Source of the DNA: JADKAV01 sp963732355
Lineage (GTDB): Bacteria; Actinomycetota; Actinomycetes; S36-B12; UBA10799
Length of the DNA: 64,000 nucleotides
Reading direction: 5' to 3'
Assembly: GCA_963732355.1 (NCBI GenBank)
Contig: CAVSZD010000003.1
Coordinates: forward strand, 62,001 to 126,000
Shown here: positions 34,855-43,899 of the stretch, one piece after another
Layout of the letters: each line of letters begins with the position of its first letter
How positions within the stretch are numbered: the stretch's first letter is position 1
Notes under the pieces: generated by a model
The model's input: only the letters and a program-made list of their open reading frames with translations
Database searches by the model: none
Told to the model about the DNA's origin: nothing
Translations under genes and position numbers: made by a program

Positions 34855-36807
34855 GTGTCCCTTGATGTGACCGTGTCCGGTGAGCAACGATCGGTGCCTG
34901 AGGGGACCCACGCGGGCGAACTGTTCGACGGCGACCGTGCCGTGCTAGTGGCCAAGGTCAACGGGGAGCTCAAGGACCTGGACTACGCGCTGCGACCCGG
35001 TGACGAAGTGCAGCCGGTCTCGGTGGACGACCCGGAGGGTCTGGCGGTCCTGCGTCATTCCACAGCACACGTGATGGCCCAGGCTGTCCAGGACCTGTTC
35101 CCCGACGCCAAACTCGGGATCGGGCCCCCTGTCAAGGACGGGTTCTACTACGACTTCAGCGTGCCTGTGCCCTTCCACCCCGACGACCTGGTCCGCATCG
35201 AGAAGCGGATGGTCGAGATCCTGAAGAGCGGGCAGAGCTTCCACCGCCGGGTGGTCACCGACGCCGAAGCCCACAGAGAGTTGGCCGGGGAGCCCTTCAA
35301 GATCGAACTGATCGGCAAGAAGGGCGGCAACAGTGACGAGATCATGGAGACCGGTGGCTCTGAGCTGACGGTCTACGACAACGTGAACCGCAAGGGCGAG
35401 GTGTGCTGGTCGGATCTGTGCCGGGGTCCGCATGTGCCGAATACCCGCTACATCCCGCCGAACGCTGTGAAACTGATGCGCACAGCTGCGGTGTACTGGC
35501 TCTCCGACGAGCACAACCCCCAATTGCAGCGGATCTATGGGACCGCCTGGCCTTCGAAGGACGGCCTCAAGGGGTATCTCACCTTCCTGGAGGAGGCAGC
35601 CCGCCGCGACCACCGCAAGCTCGGCAACGAACTCGACCTGTTCTCGTTCCCTGAGGAGATCGGCTCGGGGTTGGCGGTGTTCCATCCCAAGGGCGGGATC
35701 GTGCGCAACGTCATGGAGGACTATTCCCGCACCCGTCACATCGACGCCGGGTACCAGTTCGTGAATACCCCGCACGTGACCAAGGCGGCTTTGTTCGAGA
35801 AGTCCGGGCACCTCGACTGGTACGCCGAAGGTATGTACCCGCCGATGGACATGGACAACGCGCAGTACTACCTCAAGCCGATGAACTGCCCGATGCACAA
35901 CCTGATCTACGGTGCCCGCGGTCGCTCCTACCGGGAGTTGCCGCTGCGGCTGTTCGAGTTCGGGACGGTTTACCGCTACGAGAAGTCAGGAGTGGTCCAG
36001 GGCTTGACCCGGGCGCGGGGTTTCACCCAGGACGACGCTCACATCTACTGCACCAGCGAACAGATGCCCGCTGAGCTCGACAGTCTGCTCACGTTCGTGC
36101 TGGACCTGCTCAAGGACTACGGTCTCACTGACTTCTACCTCGAACTGTCCACCCGGGATCCGGAGAAGAGTATCGGGGCCGACCAGGAGTGGGAGCAGGC
36201 CACGCAGATCCTCTTCGAGGCGGCCAGTCGACAGAACCTGGAACTGGTGATGGACGAGGGCGGCGCCGCCTTCTACGGGCCGAAGATCTCGGTTCAGGCC
36301 AAGGATGCAATCGGGCGGACCTGGCAGATGTCCACGATCCAGGTGGACTTCCAGTTGCCGCAGCGCTTCGATCTGGAATACCAGGGTCCGGACGGCACCC
36401 GGGAGCGACCCATCATGATCCACCGTGCCCTGTTCGGCTCCATAGAACGGTTCTTCGCGGTGCTTCTGGAGCACTACGCCGGCGCCTTCCCTCCGTGGCT
36501 GGCGCCCGTGACCGTGGTGGGGATCCCGGTCGCGGATCAGCATGCGGAGTACCTTGAGCAGGCCGTGGCGAAGCTGAGGGCAGCCGGGGTGCGTGCCGAG
36601 GTCGACACGAGCGCGGACCGCATGCCCAAGAAGATCCGCAACGCACAGAAGCAGAAGGTGCCGTTCATGTGGATCGCGGGCGATGAGGATATCGCCGCCG
36701 GTGCGGTGAGTTTCCGCTACCGCGACGGGCAACAGCGAAACGGGATTCCACTGGACGAGGCCATCGCCGAGGTGGTCAGCGCCGTCGAAGACAAGCGGCA
36801 GGTCTGA
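34855..36807 (+). CDS. thrS: Threonyl-tRNA synthetase
   Basis: 650 aa cytosolic class II synthetase. TGS domain (residues 1-60), editing/HxxxH domain (HSTAHVMAQAV near 67), catalytic core with motif 2 TVYRYEKSGVVQGLTRARGF and motif 3 GSIERFFAVLLEHYAGAFP, and C-terminal anticodon domain. GTG 34855 was preferred over GTG 34849 because AGAAGGG then sits seven bases upstream. It opens the run thrS-HIT; its stop overlaps the HIT start. Confidence 0.96.
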   Translation: MSLDVTVSGEQRSVPEGTHAGELFDGDRAVLVAKVNGELKDLDYALRPGDEVQPVSVDDPEGLAVLRHSTAHVMAQAVQDLFPDAKLGIGPPVKDGFYYDFSVPVPFHPDDLVRIEKRMVEILKSGQSFHRRVVTDAEAHRELAGEPFKIELIGKKGGNSDEIMETGGSELTVYDNVNRKGEVCWSDLCRGPHVPNTRYIPPNAVKLMRTAAVYWLSDEHNPQLQRIYGTAWPSKDGLKGYLTFLEEAARRDHRKLGNELDLFSFPEEIGSGLAVFHPKGGIVRNVMEDYSRTRHIDAGYQFVNTPHVTKAALFEKSGHLDWYAEGMYPPMDMDNAQYYLKPMNCPMHNLIYGARGRSYRELPLRLFEFGTVYRYEKSGVVQGLTRARGFTQDDAHIYCTSEQMPAELDSLLTFVLDLLKDYGLTDFYLELSTRDPEKSIGADQEWEQATQILFEAASRQNLELVMDEGGAAFYGPKISVQAKDAIGRTWQMSTIQVDFQLPQRFDLEYQGPDGTRERPIMIHRALFGSIERFFAVLLEHYAGAFPPWLAPVTVVGIPVADQHAEYLEQAVAKLRAAGVRAEVDTSADRMPKKIRNAQKQKVPFMWIAGDEDIAAGAVSFRYRDGQQRNGIPLDEAIAEVVSAVEDKRQV

Positions 36808-37325
36808 TGGCCGGCGCCTCTGCGTGGGACAGGCTGTGGACCCCTCACCGGATCGCCTACATCAAGGGTGAGAACCGGCCCGACCACACAGACGCCGGCG
36901 ATGACTGCCCCTTCTGCCGGGTGCCAGGTCTGGACGACGGGCCGGCACTGATCATCACCCGCGGCACCTTGGCGTACGTGGTGCTGAACCTCTACCCGTA
37001 CAACCCGGGACACATGCTCGTTTGTCCGTACCGGCACATCCCCGACTTCACGCAGTTGACAGCGCAGGAGACCGAGGAGTTCTCCAGGCTCACCCAGCAG
37101 GCGATGACGACGATGCGTTCCGTGGCTGGTCCGCAGGGCTTCAACATCGGGATGAACCAGGGTTCGATCGGGGGCGCGGGCATCGCGGGGCATCTGCATC
37201 AGCACGTCGTGCCGCGCTGGGGTGGGGACACGAACTTCATCACCGTCGTGGGTGGCACGAAAACGATGCCGGCCCTGCTTGAGGAGACCAGGCAACTGCT
37301 GGCTGACGCCTGGCCGCGGAATTGA
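36807..37325 (+). CDS. HIT-family nucleotide phosphorylase/hydrolase
   Basis: 172 aa. Histidine triad AGHLHQHVVPRW, a CPFC half-site near residue 36, and NPGHMLVCPYRHIPDF are typical. Position between thrS and the PI-phosphate synthase equals mycobacterial Rv2613c, a diadenosine tetraphosphate phosphorylase; this activity is inferred by synteny. ATG overlaps the thrS stop by one base. Confidence 0.9.
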   Translation: MAGASAWDRLWTPHRIAYIKGENRPDHTDAGDDCPFCRVPGLDDGPALIITRGTLAYVVLNLYPYNPGHMLVCPYRHIPDFTQLTAQETEEFSRLTQQAMTTMRSVAGPQGFNIGMNQGSIGGAGIAGHLHQHVVPRWGGDTNFITVVGGTKTMPALLEETRQLLADAWPRN

Positions 37326-37330
37326 GCGCT

Positions 37331-38206
37331 TCAGTCGCCCAGCAGCAGGGCGCCTGGAACCGGTGGAGGTTGCATCTGCGCTGACGCGATGGCCCCGGCC
37401 GGCAGCTGGGACATCAGTTGTGGCGCCAGTAGATCGGCCAGCGTCTCCACCTGCGCCCTGCCGGTCGTCGTGCCGGTCAGCACCATTACCGGGCCCAGCC
37501 GCACTCCCTCCGGGCCCGCCGCCAGCAGGACCGCGTCCGAACCGTCGCCGGGAAGGACCGTCGTCGCCGCTGGCCCGGAGCGGTCGGGCAAATGGACGGC
37601 CAGCCACCCGACACCTGCGCCGCTGCGCACATCCACGCTCGCTGCCACGGCCATCGCCCCTTCGGCCACGGCCTCCTGCGGGGTACATCCGATGGCGTCC
37701 GCCTCATCGAACAAGGAGTTCGACTCCATACCCACGGCATCGGTGAAGTCATCGCGGGGCGCTTGGGTGGAACCATCGGGGAAGACCTGCTCGCCGGTGA
37801 TGGCATCGAGGACACCGACCACGGCTTCGTCATCGTCCAGCAGGGGGAATGTCGCCGGGAGCACGTCTTCTTCGAGTACCCGGCCGGCGATGGCGGCAGC
37901 CTCGTTGATGTCCAGGGCCGCCGGTGTGAGGTCGTGGACCGCGACCAGTCGTGCCTTGCCCGCTTCGGCCAGCAGTTGCCAGTACTCCAGGAACGTGCCG
38001 TCCATTCCGGTCTTGGCGCTGACCACGTGGATCCCGGCGTCCGCGGCCGAGCAGATCGCCTGCGCCGCCGATGGGCCGAGATCGGCCGGCATGGCCACAG
38101 CCGCCACACCCGAGTCGCGCAGTCGCAGCGTCAGCCACCGGACCGCGGCGCCGTCAAGACCGAAGACCAGAGCGACGGTTGGCGTGCCGGAACCAGAAGT
38201 AGTCAC
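37331..38206 (-). CDS. Degenerate EF-G-like protein
   Basis: 291 aa. The middle part (EAGKARLVAVHDLTPAALDI, then AIAGRVLEEDVLPATFPLLD and DDEAVVGVLDAITGEQV) reads like the region after the G4 loop of EF-G-like GTPases (ARLV..NKLDR...A...LG.D.LP...P). No P-loop GxxxxGK[ST], no NKxD (VHDL instead) and no ribosome-binding domains IV-V are visible, so GTPase activity is unlikely. GTG 38206 was chosen by family length and divergence from pgsA. It is the only opposite-strand gene in this conserved operon region. Role unknown. Confidence 0.6.
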   Translation of the reverse strand: MTTSGSGTPTVALVFGLDGAAVRWLTLRLRDSGVAAVAMPADLGPSAAQAICSAADAGIHVVSAKTGMDGTFLEYWQLLAEAGKARLVAVHDLTPAALDINEAAAIAGRVLEEDVLPATFPLLDDDEAVVGVLDAITGEQVFPDGSTQAPRDDFTDAVGMESNSLFDEADAIGCTPQEAVAEGAMAVAASVDVRSGAGVGWLAVHLPDRSGPAATTVLPGDGSDAVLLAAGPEGVRLGPVMVLTGTTTGRAQVETLADLLAPQLMSQLPAGAIASAQMQPPPVPGALLLGD

Positions 38207-38261
38207 GGGCTGACTAATAGCATGAGTCGGTAGCCCGTCGCCGCCCCGGAGGTAATAGCGC

Positions 38262-38864
38262 ATGCTGAACCAGACCAATGCGCGCTCTGCCGTGGCACGA
38301 GTCGTCGACCCTGTGGCCAGGGGATTGCTCAAGATCGGGCTCTCGCCGGATGCCGTCACCATCATCGGGACGGCCGGAGTAAGCGTGGCCGCCGCCTTCT
38401 TCTTCCCGGACGGACGATTTGTGCCGGGGATCCTCATCATCGTTCTATTCGTCTTCTCAGACATGCTGGACGGCACCATGGCCAGGTTGCAGGGCCGCAC
38501 CGGTGTGTGGGGCGCATTCCTGGACTCGACGCTGGACCGGGTCGCTGATGGTGTGATCTTCGGATCGGTGCTGATCTGGGCGGTGCGGTCGCAGTCGGTG
38601 TGGGTGCAGGCCGCCGCCTTCGTGTGCCTGGTGGGTGGTTTTGTCATCTCCTACGCCCGGGCCCGCGCCGAGAGTGTCGGCCTTGACTGCAAGGTGGGGA
38701 TCGCCGAGCGCACCGAGCGCTTGCTCATCCTGCTGATACCGGCCTTCATCTACGGCCTCGGTGTTCCGTACGTGCTCCCGGCCGCGCTGCTCGTGCTTGC
38801 AGTGCTCGTGGTCGTGACGGTGCTGCAAAGGTTCATCCACGTATACCGGCAGGCGAACGCATGA
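38262..38864 (+). CDS. pgsA1: Phosphatidylinositol phosphate synthase
   Basis: 200 aa, six membrane helices, complete CDP-alcohol phosphatidyltransferase signature (Asp67, Asp70, Gly71, Ala74, Arg75, Gly84, Asp88, Asp92). It joins CDP-diacylglycerol with inositol-1-phosphate, the entry to PI and PIM synthesis in actinobacteria. The assignment follows from neighbours: PatA-like acyltransferase and PimA follow with overlapping ends. ATG 38262 follows GGAGG. Confidence 0.92.
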   Translation: MLNQTNARSAVARVVDPVARGLLKIGLSPDAVTIIGTAGVSVAAAFFFPDGRFVPGILIIVLFVFSDMLDGTMARLQGRTGVWGAFLDSTLDRVADGVIFGSVLIWAVRSQSVWVQAAAFVCLVGGFVISYARARAESVGLDCKVGIAERTERLLILLIPAFIYGLGVPYVLPAALLVLAVLVVVTVLQRFIHVYRQANA

Positions 38865-39790
38865 ACATTCAGGACGAAGTCACCTACTGGGCCTACTCCA
38901 CCGGTTGGCGGGTCGTGAGGGCACTGCCCGAACGCGCTGCCTACGGTCTGTTCTCGCAGGTGGGTGACCAGCTCTGGCGCCAGCGGGGCAAGGGCATCAA
39001 GCAGTTGGAGAAGAACCTGCGCCGGGTGCTTCCGGACGCATCCGAGTCAGAACTGCGTGAGGTCTCGCACGACGGAATGCGCTCCTACATGCGCTATTGG
39101 TGTGATGCGTTCCGGATGCCGTCCTGGAGCCCGGAGGAAATCACTCACCGGCATCGTGCGGTCAACGACCACTACCTGGCCGAGGCGCTCGACGGCGGCA
39201 AAGGGGTGGTGTTCGCGGTGCCCCACGCCGGCAACTACGACCTCACTGGCGCGTGGGCGAGTATTCACTTCGCGCAGGTCATCAGCGTCGCAGAACGGTT
39301 GAAGCCCGAGCGGCTGTACGAGGAGTTCCTGGACTACCGGCGCAGTGTGGGCATGAAGATTCTCCCTCACGCCGGAGCCGAGGGGATCTTCGACCAGCTC
39401 GTGGACCTCGTATCGGACAACGGTCTGTTGGCGCTACTGGCCGACCGCGACCTGAGCCGCCACGGCGTGCAGGTGGAGTTCTTCGGGGAGACCGCGAAAA
39501 TGCCCATCGGGCCGGCGGCCATTGCGATGATCACCGGCGCGCCGCTGCTGGCCACCGGCCTGTACTACACCGGCCCTCGGGCGCATGTGCACGTATTCCC
39601 GCCGGTGGAACGGCCCGCCGGGGACTGGGTCGGTGCCGACCGGTTCGACGAGGACTTCATCGAGGCGGCGCAGGTGTTCACGCAGTCGATGGCAGTCAGG
39701 CTGCAGGAGGGCATCACCGACCACCCGCAGGACTGGCACATGCTCCAGCCGGTGTTCCTCGCGGATCTGGACCCCCGGCGCGCCACGTGA
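38861..39790 (+). CDS. Phosphatidylinositol mannoside acyltransferase
   Basis: 309 aa peripheral membrane acyltransferase of the LpxL/HtrB-like superfamily. HX4D catalytic motif PHAGNYD (His122, Asp127), then LADRDLSRHGVQVEFFGE. It acylates the mannose of PIM1/PIM2 (PatA of mycobacteria), placed here by its position between PI-phosphate synthase and PimA. Start and stop overlap both neighbours (ATGA, GTGA). Confidence 0.92.
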   Translation: MNIQDEVTYWAYSTGWRVVRALPERAAYGLFSQVGDQLWRQRGKGIKQLEKNLRRVLPDASESELREVSHDGMRSYMRYWCDAFRMPSWSPEEITHRHRAVNDHYLAEALDGGKGVVFAVPHAGNYDLTGAWASIHFAQVISVAERLKPERLYEEFLDYRRSVGMKILPHAGAEGIFDQLVDLVSDNGLLALLADRDLSRHGVQVEFFGETAKMPIGPAAIAMITGAPLLATGLYYTGPRAHVHVFPPVERPAGDWVGADRFDEDFIEAAQVFTQSMAVRLQEGITDHPQDWHMLQPVFLADLDPRRAT

Positions 39791-40962
39791 AGATCGGAAT
39801 CGTCTGCCCGTACGACTGGACCTCCCCGGGGGGTGTGAAGGCACACGTGCACGACCAGGCATTGACCTTGCAGCGTTTCGGTCATGAGGTGAGCGTGCTG
39901 GCCCCGGTCGACGATGATGAGTACCCGCTCGAAGATTTCGTGGTCGACGGCGGCAAGCCCGTGTCAGTGCCCTACAACGGATCGGTGGCCAAGGTCAACT
40001 TCGGCCCCGTGTCGGCGGCCCGGGTCCGCCGCTGGATCAAGGACGGGGAATTCGACGTACTGCACGTCCACGAGCCGGCGTCCCCGACACTGAGCGTTCT
40101 GGCGTGCTGGGCGGCCAGGGGACCGATCGTTGCGACATGGCACAGTTCGCAGACCCGGTCCCGGGCTCTGTCCGCGGCGTACTACCTGGTGCAGACCGCA
40201 ATGGAGAAGATCTCGGCACGGATCGCGGTCAGCGAGGCCGCGCGACAAACGTTGGTGAAGCACTTGGGCGGTGATGCGGTGCTGATCCCCAACGGGGTCA
40301 CCTGCGCTGACTTCGAAGGCGCCGAGCCGCTGCCCGGGTACCCGCGCACAGGTCCGACGATCTTCTTCATCGGCCGTATCGACGAACCGCGCAAGGGTCT
40401 GCACGTGCTGTTGGAGGCGTTGCCGGCGATTGTGGCCGCGCATCCCGGCGTTGAGGTCCTGGTGGCCGGTCCCGGGGACCAGGAGGAGGCGACCGAAGGG
40501 TTGACCGAGGACCTGCTCGGCCGGGTGCGTTTCCTGGGTCTGGTCAGCGACGCTGAGAAGGTCAGCGCGTTCGCCAGCGCGGACTTGTACGTGGCCCCGA
40601 ACACAGGTGGTGAGAGCTTCGGGATCGTCCTGCTGGAGGCCATGGCCGCGGGCACCCCGGTGGTGGCAAGCAACCTCGAGGCCTTCGCGAGGGTGCTCGA
40701 AGATGGCCGGGCGGGCCAGATGTTCCTCAGCGAGGACTCTCAAGATCTGGCCCGAACGGTCAATGCGCTGTTGTCGGACCCGGGTCGTCGCGAGGAGTTG
40801 CGTCGATGCGGGCATGCCCGTGCCCGGCAGTTCGACTGGGACGTGGTGGCCAGGGAGATCGAAGGGGTCTACGAGAGTGTGACCACCACTGGCGAGCGGG
40901 TCGAGAACGATATGCGCGGCCAGTTCGTCGGCCGCCTGGCGCGGCCCCGGGACGATCTCTGA
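39787..40962 (+). CDS. pimA: Phosphatidylinositol alpha-mannosyltransferase
   Basis: 391 aa GT-B, GT4-family enzyme that adds the first mannose from GDP-mannose to phosphatidylinositol at the cytosolic membrane face. N-terminal MKIGIVCPYDWTSPGGVKAH includes the Gly-rich acceptor loop; FFIGRIDEPRKGLHVLLEAL and GESFGIVLLEAMAAGTPVVAS carry the donor-site Glu residues. GTG 39787 overlaps the acyltransferase stop. Confidence 0.95.
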   Translation: MKIGIVCPYDWTSPGGVKAHVHDQALTLQRFGHEVSVLAPVDDDEYPLEDFVVDGGKPVSVPYNGSVAKVNFGPVSAARVRRWIKDGEFDVLHVHEPASPTLSVLACWAARGPIVATWHSSQTRSRALSAAYYLVQTAMEKISARIAVSEAARQTLVKHLGGDAVLIPNGVTCADFEGAEPLPGYPRTGPTIFFIGRIDEPRKGLHVLLEALPAIVAAHPGVEVLVAGPGDQEEATEGLTEDLLGRVRFLGLVSDAEKVSAFASADLYVAPNTGGESFGIVLLEAMAAGTPVVASNLEAFARVLEDGRAGQMFLSEDSQDLARTVNALLSDPGRREELRRCGHARARQFDWDVVAREIEGVYESVTTTGERVENDMRGQFVGRLARPRDDL

Positions 40963-41522
40963 TGGACATCACCGTCGTCCTGCTTGTGCTGCTGCTGGTG
41001 GCGTTGGTCGTGCTGTACCTCTCGCAGACCGCAGCCCGCCTTGACCGTCTGCACCACCGGGTGGATGTCTCCCGGCAGGCGCTTCAGGGTCAGTTCACCG
41101 ACCGGGCCAACGAGGTGCTGTCGCTGGCAAGTTCGGGCCGTCTCGATCCTGCCAGCAGCGTCTTGCTGGCCGATGCTGCGGACTCCGCTCTGGCCAGTTC
41201 GCGGGCGACCGGAACGGATTTCGATCTCGCTCGCTGTGCGGCCGAAAGTGCCCTGACCAGTGCTGTGGAGGCCGCCCTGGGCAATCCCGAGGTGACCGCC
41301 GACCTCGTCGCACAACCCGACGGTGAGCACACCCTGGCCGATGTCGCGGCCGCTGTGCAGAAGGCTGCATGGTCGCGTCGCTTCCACAACGATGCCGTGC
41401 GGTCATGCCTGGCGGTGCGCAAACAGCGCACGGTTCGCCTGTTCAAACTGGCCGGTTCCGCGCCCCTTCCACAGACCGTGGAACTCGACGATGAGGTCCC
41501 GCTGACCCTCCGCAGTAGGTGA
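40962..41522 (+). CDS. Membrane-anchored LemA-like protein
   Basis: 186 aa. One N-terminal helix (VVLLVLLLVALVVLYLSQ), then a helical bundle: RLHHRVDVSRQALQGQFTDR and the late RRFHNDAVRSCLAVRKQRTV resemble LemA-type sequences, though more Ala-rich and shorter. In mycobacteria a conserved membrane protein (Rv2609c) sits at this place after pimA. Function unknown. ATG overlaps the pimA stop (TGATG). Confidence 0.65.
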   Translation: MDITVVLLVLLLVALVVLYLSQTAARLDRLHHRVDVSRQALQGQFTDRANEVLSLASSGRLDPASSVLLADAADSALASSRATGTDFDLARCAAESALTSAVEAALGNPEVTADLVAQPDGEHTLADVAAAVQKAAWSRRFHNDAVRSCLAVRKQRTVRLFKLAGSAPLPQTVELDDEVPLTLRSR

Positions 41523-41539
41523 GCCTTACACCTCGCCCC

Positions 41540-41545
41540 TACCAT
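41540..41545 (+). promoter_or_regulatory. Candidate -10 box of pdxS
   Basis: TACCAT, 27 bases before ATG 41573; the leader holds the AAAGGAAA ribosome site. Confidence 0.4.
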
Positions 41546-41572
41546 TGGGTCAGACGTGAAAGGAAATCCCAA

Positions 41573-42469
41573 ATGACTGACCCCACCCACGTGACCGGCT
41601 CCGCGCGAGTCAAGCGCGGTATGGCAGAGATGCTCAAGGGCGGTGTGATCATGGACGTGGTCACCGCTGAGCAGGCCAAGATCGCCGAAGACGCCGGTGC
41701 AGTGGCCGTGATGGCCCTCGAGCGGGTACCCGCCGACATCCGTTCCCAGGGCGGCGTGGCCCGGATGAGCGACCCCGACCTGATCGACGGGATCATCGAG
41801 GCGGTATCGATTCCCGTGATGGCCAAGGCCCGGATCGGCCACTTCGTGGAGGCCCAGATCCTGCAGTCCCTGGGTGTGGACTACATCGACGAGTCGGAGG
41901 TTCTGACCCCGGCCGACTACGCCCACCACATCGACAAGTGGGGATTCACCGTTCCCTTCGTCTGCGGGGCGACGAACCTGGGTGAGGCGCTTCGCCGCAT
42001 CACCGAGGGTGCTGCCATGGTCCGCAGCAAGGGTGAGGCCGGAACCGGCGATGTCTCCAACGCCACAACCCACATGCGCACGATTCGCGATGAGATCAAG
42101 CGGCTGGCCAACCTGCCAAGCGATGAGCTGTACGTCGCCGCCAAGGAGTTGCAGGCGCCCTACGACCTCGTCGCAGAGGTCGCTCGCACGGGAGCACTGC
42201 CGGTGGTCATGTTCACCGCGGGCGGGATCGCGACTCCGGCCGACGCGGCCATGATGATGCAGCTGGGCGCCGACGGCGTCTTTGTCGGCAGCGGGATTTT
42301 CAAGTCCGGCAACCCTGCCCAGCGCGCCGCGGCCATCGTGGCGGCGACCACTCACTTCGACGACCCCGACATCCTGGCGAAGGTCTCGCGGGGCCTCGGT
42401 GAGGCAATGGTCGGGATCAACGTGGAGGAGATCCCCGAGCCCCACCGACTGGCCGAACGCGGTTGGTGA
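41573..42469 (+). CDS. pdxS: Pyridoxal 5'-phosphate synthase, PdxS subunit
   Basis: 298 aa TIM-barrel that builds PLP from ribose 5-phosphate, glyceraldehyde 3-phosphate and ammonia. Schiff-base Lys85 in PVMAKARIGH, phosphate loop FTAGGIATPADAAMMMQLG and VGSGIFKSGNP are intact. It forms a complex with PdxT next door. ATG 41573 was chosen for AAAGGAAA and the conserved family start. Confidence 0.97.
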   Translation: MTDPTHVTGSARVKRGMAEMLKGGVIMDVVTAEQAKIAEDAGAVAVMALERVPADIRSQGGVARMSDPDLIDGIIEAVSIPVMAKARIGHFVEAQILQSLGVDYIDESEVLTPADYAHHIDKWGFTVPFVCGATNLGEALRRITEGAAMVRSKGEAGTGDVSNATTHMRTIRDEIKRLANLPSDELYVAAKELQAPYDLVAEVARTGALPVVMFTAGGIATPADAAMMMQLGADGVFVGSGIFKSGNPAQRAAAIVAATTHFDDPDILAKVSRGLGEAMVGINVEEIPEPHRLAERGW

Positions 42470-43068
42470 CCCCGCGGATCGGCGTACTCGCCGTTCAAGG
42501 CGACTTCCGTGAGCACGCCCAGATGTTGGCCAGTTGTGCGGCGCAGCCGGTGCTCGTGCGGACACCGGCGCATCTCGATCAAGTCCAGGGGTTGATCATC
42601 CCCGGGGGCGAGTCGACGACGATCGGTATGCTCATCCGGCGCAACGACCTCGAGGCACCGCTGCGTGCTGCCATCGGTGCGGGTATGCCCGTGTTCGGCA
42701 CCTGCGCGGGCATGATCCTGCTGGCCGAAGAGGTGCTTGACGGACGCAGCGATCAGTTGTCCTTGGGGGCGATCGGCATGACTGTGCGGCGCAATGCGTT
42801 CGGCCGACAGGTTGACTCGTTCGAAGCCCCGGTGGAGGTTCCCACTCTGACTGGTCCGGCGATCACCGCGGTGTTCATCCGGGCGCCCTGGGTGGAGCGG
42901 GTATCGGACGACGTTGAAGTCCTCGCCACGGTCCGTGACGACGCAGCGACCGATAGGATTGTGGCCGTGCGCCAGGGTAACGCCCTGGCGACGTCGTTCC
43001 ACCCCGAGGTGACCCAGGACAGGCGGTTCCACACCCTGCTGGTGGAGATGGTTTTGGAGGATTCATGA
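42466..43068 (+). CDS. pdxT: Pyridoxal 5'-phosphate synthase, PdxT glutaminase
   Basis: 200 aa class I glutaminase that feeds ammonia to PdxS: nucleophile Cys80 in PVFGTCAGMILL, His and Glu in TSFHPEVTQD, and the substrate loop PGGEST. GTG 42466 overlaps the pdxS stop (GTGA); an in-frame TTG one codon earlier is less likely. Its end overlaps yebC. The PLP product is also the cofactor of GcvP. Confidence 0.95.
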   Translation: MTPRIGVLAVQGDFREHAQMLASCAAQPVLVRTPAHLDQVQGLIIPGGESTTIGMLIRRNDLEAPLRAAIGAGMPVFGTCAGMILLAEEVLDGRSDQLSLGAIGMTVRRNAFGRQVDSFEAPVEVPTLTGPAITAVFIRAPWVERVSDDVEVLATVRDDAATDRIVAVRQGNALATSFHPEVTQDRRFHTLLVEMVLEDS

Positions 43069-43817
43069 GCGGCCATTCAAAATGGGCCACGACCAAGCAC
43101 AAGAAGGCGGCGATCGACGCCAAGCGCGGGAAACTCTTCGCGAAGTTGATCAAGAACATCGAGGTCGCTGCTCGCACTGGCGGTGCCGACCCCGACGGCA
43201 ACCCCACCTTGTACGACGCGATCCAGAAAGCGCGCAAGAACTCGGTGCCCCTGGACAACATCGACAGGGCAGTCAAACGCGGGTCGGGGGCCGAGTCCGG
43301 CGGGTCGGACTGGGAGACCATCATGTACGAGGGCTACGGGCCCAACGGGGTGGCAGTGCTGGTGGAGTGCCTCACGGACAACCGCAACCGGGCTGCTGGC
43401 GAGGTGCGCGTGGCCATGAGCCGTAACGGGGCCTCCATGGCCGATCCGGGTTCGGTGTCGTACCTGTTCGCGCGCAAGGGTGTGATCCTGGTCCCCGCCG
43501 AGGGGTTGACCGAGGACGATGTCCTGACAGCCGTGCTCGACGCCGGTGCCGAGGAGGTCGCCGACCTGGGCGGGACCTTCGAGATCACCAGCGAACCCAC
43601 CGACCTGGTCCCGGTTCGGTCCGCGCTGCAAGAGGCAGGGCTTGACTATGACTCAGCAGAAGTCCAGTTCGTCCCGAGCGTGACTGTTCCGCTGGACGTG
43701 GAAGGCGCCACCAAGATCTTTCGGTTGCTCGACGCACTGGAGGACAGCGATGACGTGCAGAACGTATACGCGAACTTCGACGTGTCCGACGAGATCATGG
43801 AGCAGGCGCAAGGCTGA
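43065..43817 (+). CDS. yebC: YebC/PmpR family regulator
   Basis: 250 aa, three-domain protein with the invariant start MSGHSKWATTKHKKAAIDAK and later YEGYGPNGVAVLVECLTDNRN. Family members act as transcription regulators or relieve ribosome stalling at proline stretches. Position before ruvC is conserved widely; here a WS/DGAT gene is inserted between yebC and ruvC. ATG overlaps pdxT. Confidence 0.96.
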   Translation: MSGHSKWATTKHKKAAIDAKRGKLFAKLIKNIEVAARTGGADPDGNPTLYDAIQKARKNSVPLDNIDRAVKRGSGAESGGSDWETIMYEGYGPNGVAVLVECLTDNRNRAAGEVRVAMSRNGASMADPGSVSYLFARKGVILVPAEGLTEDDVLTAVLDAGAEEVADLGGTFEITSEPTDLVPVRSALQEAGLDYDSAEVQFVPSVTVPLDVEGATKIFRLLDALEDSDDVQNVYANFDVSDEIMEQAQG

Positions 43818-43867
43818 GCCCGGCAGGCCACTTCTCGCGCAAAATGCGCTCGATCGATGCGCGGCGA

Positions 43868-43873
43868 TAGCGT
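43868..43873 (+). promoter_or_regulatory. Candidate -10 box for the second WS/DGAT
   Basis: TAGCGT, 26 bases before GTG 43900, with AAGGAGGAACT in the leader. Confidence 0.4.
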
Positions 43874-43899
43874 AAGCCAAGGTCCACCAAGGAGGAACT

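Noticed and set aside
42463..42465. TTG as the pdxT start
   Set aside because: GTG 42466 is one codon later and forms the usual GTGA overlap with the pdxS stop.
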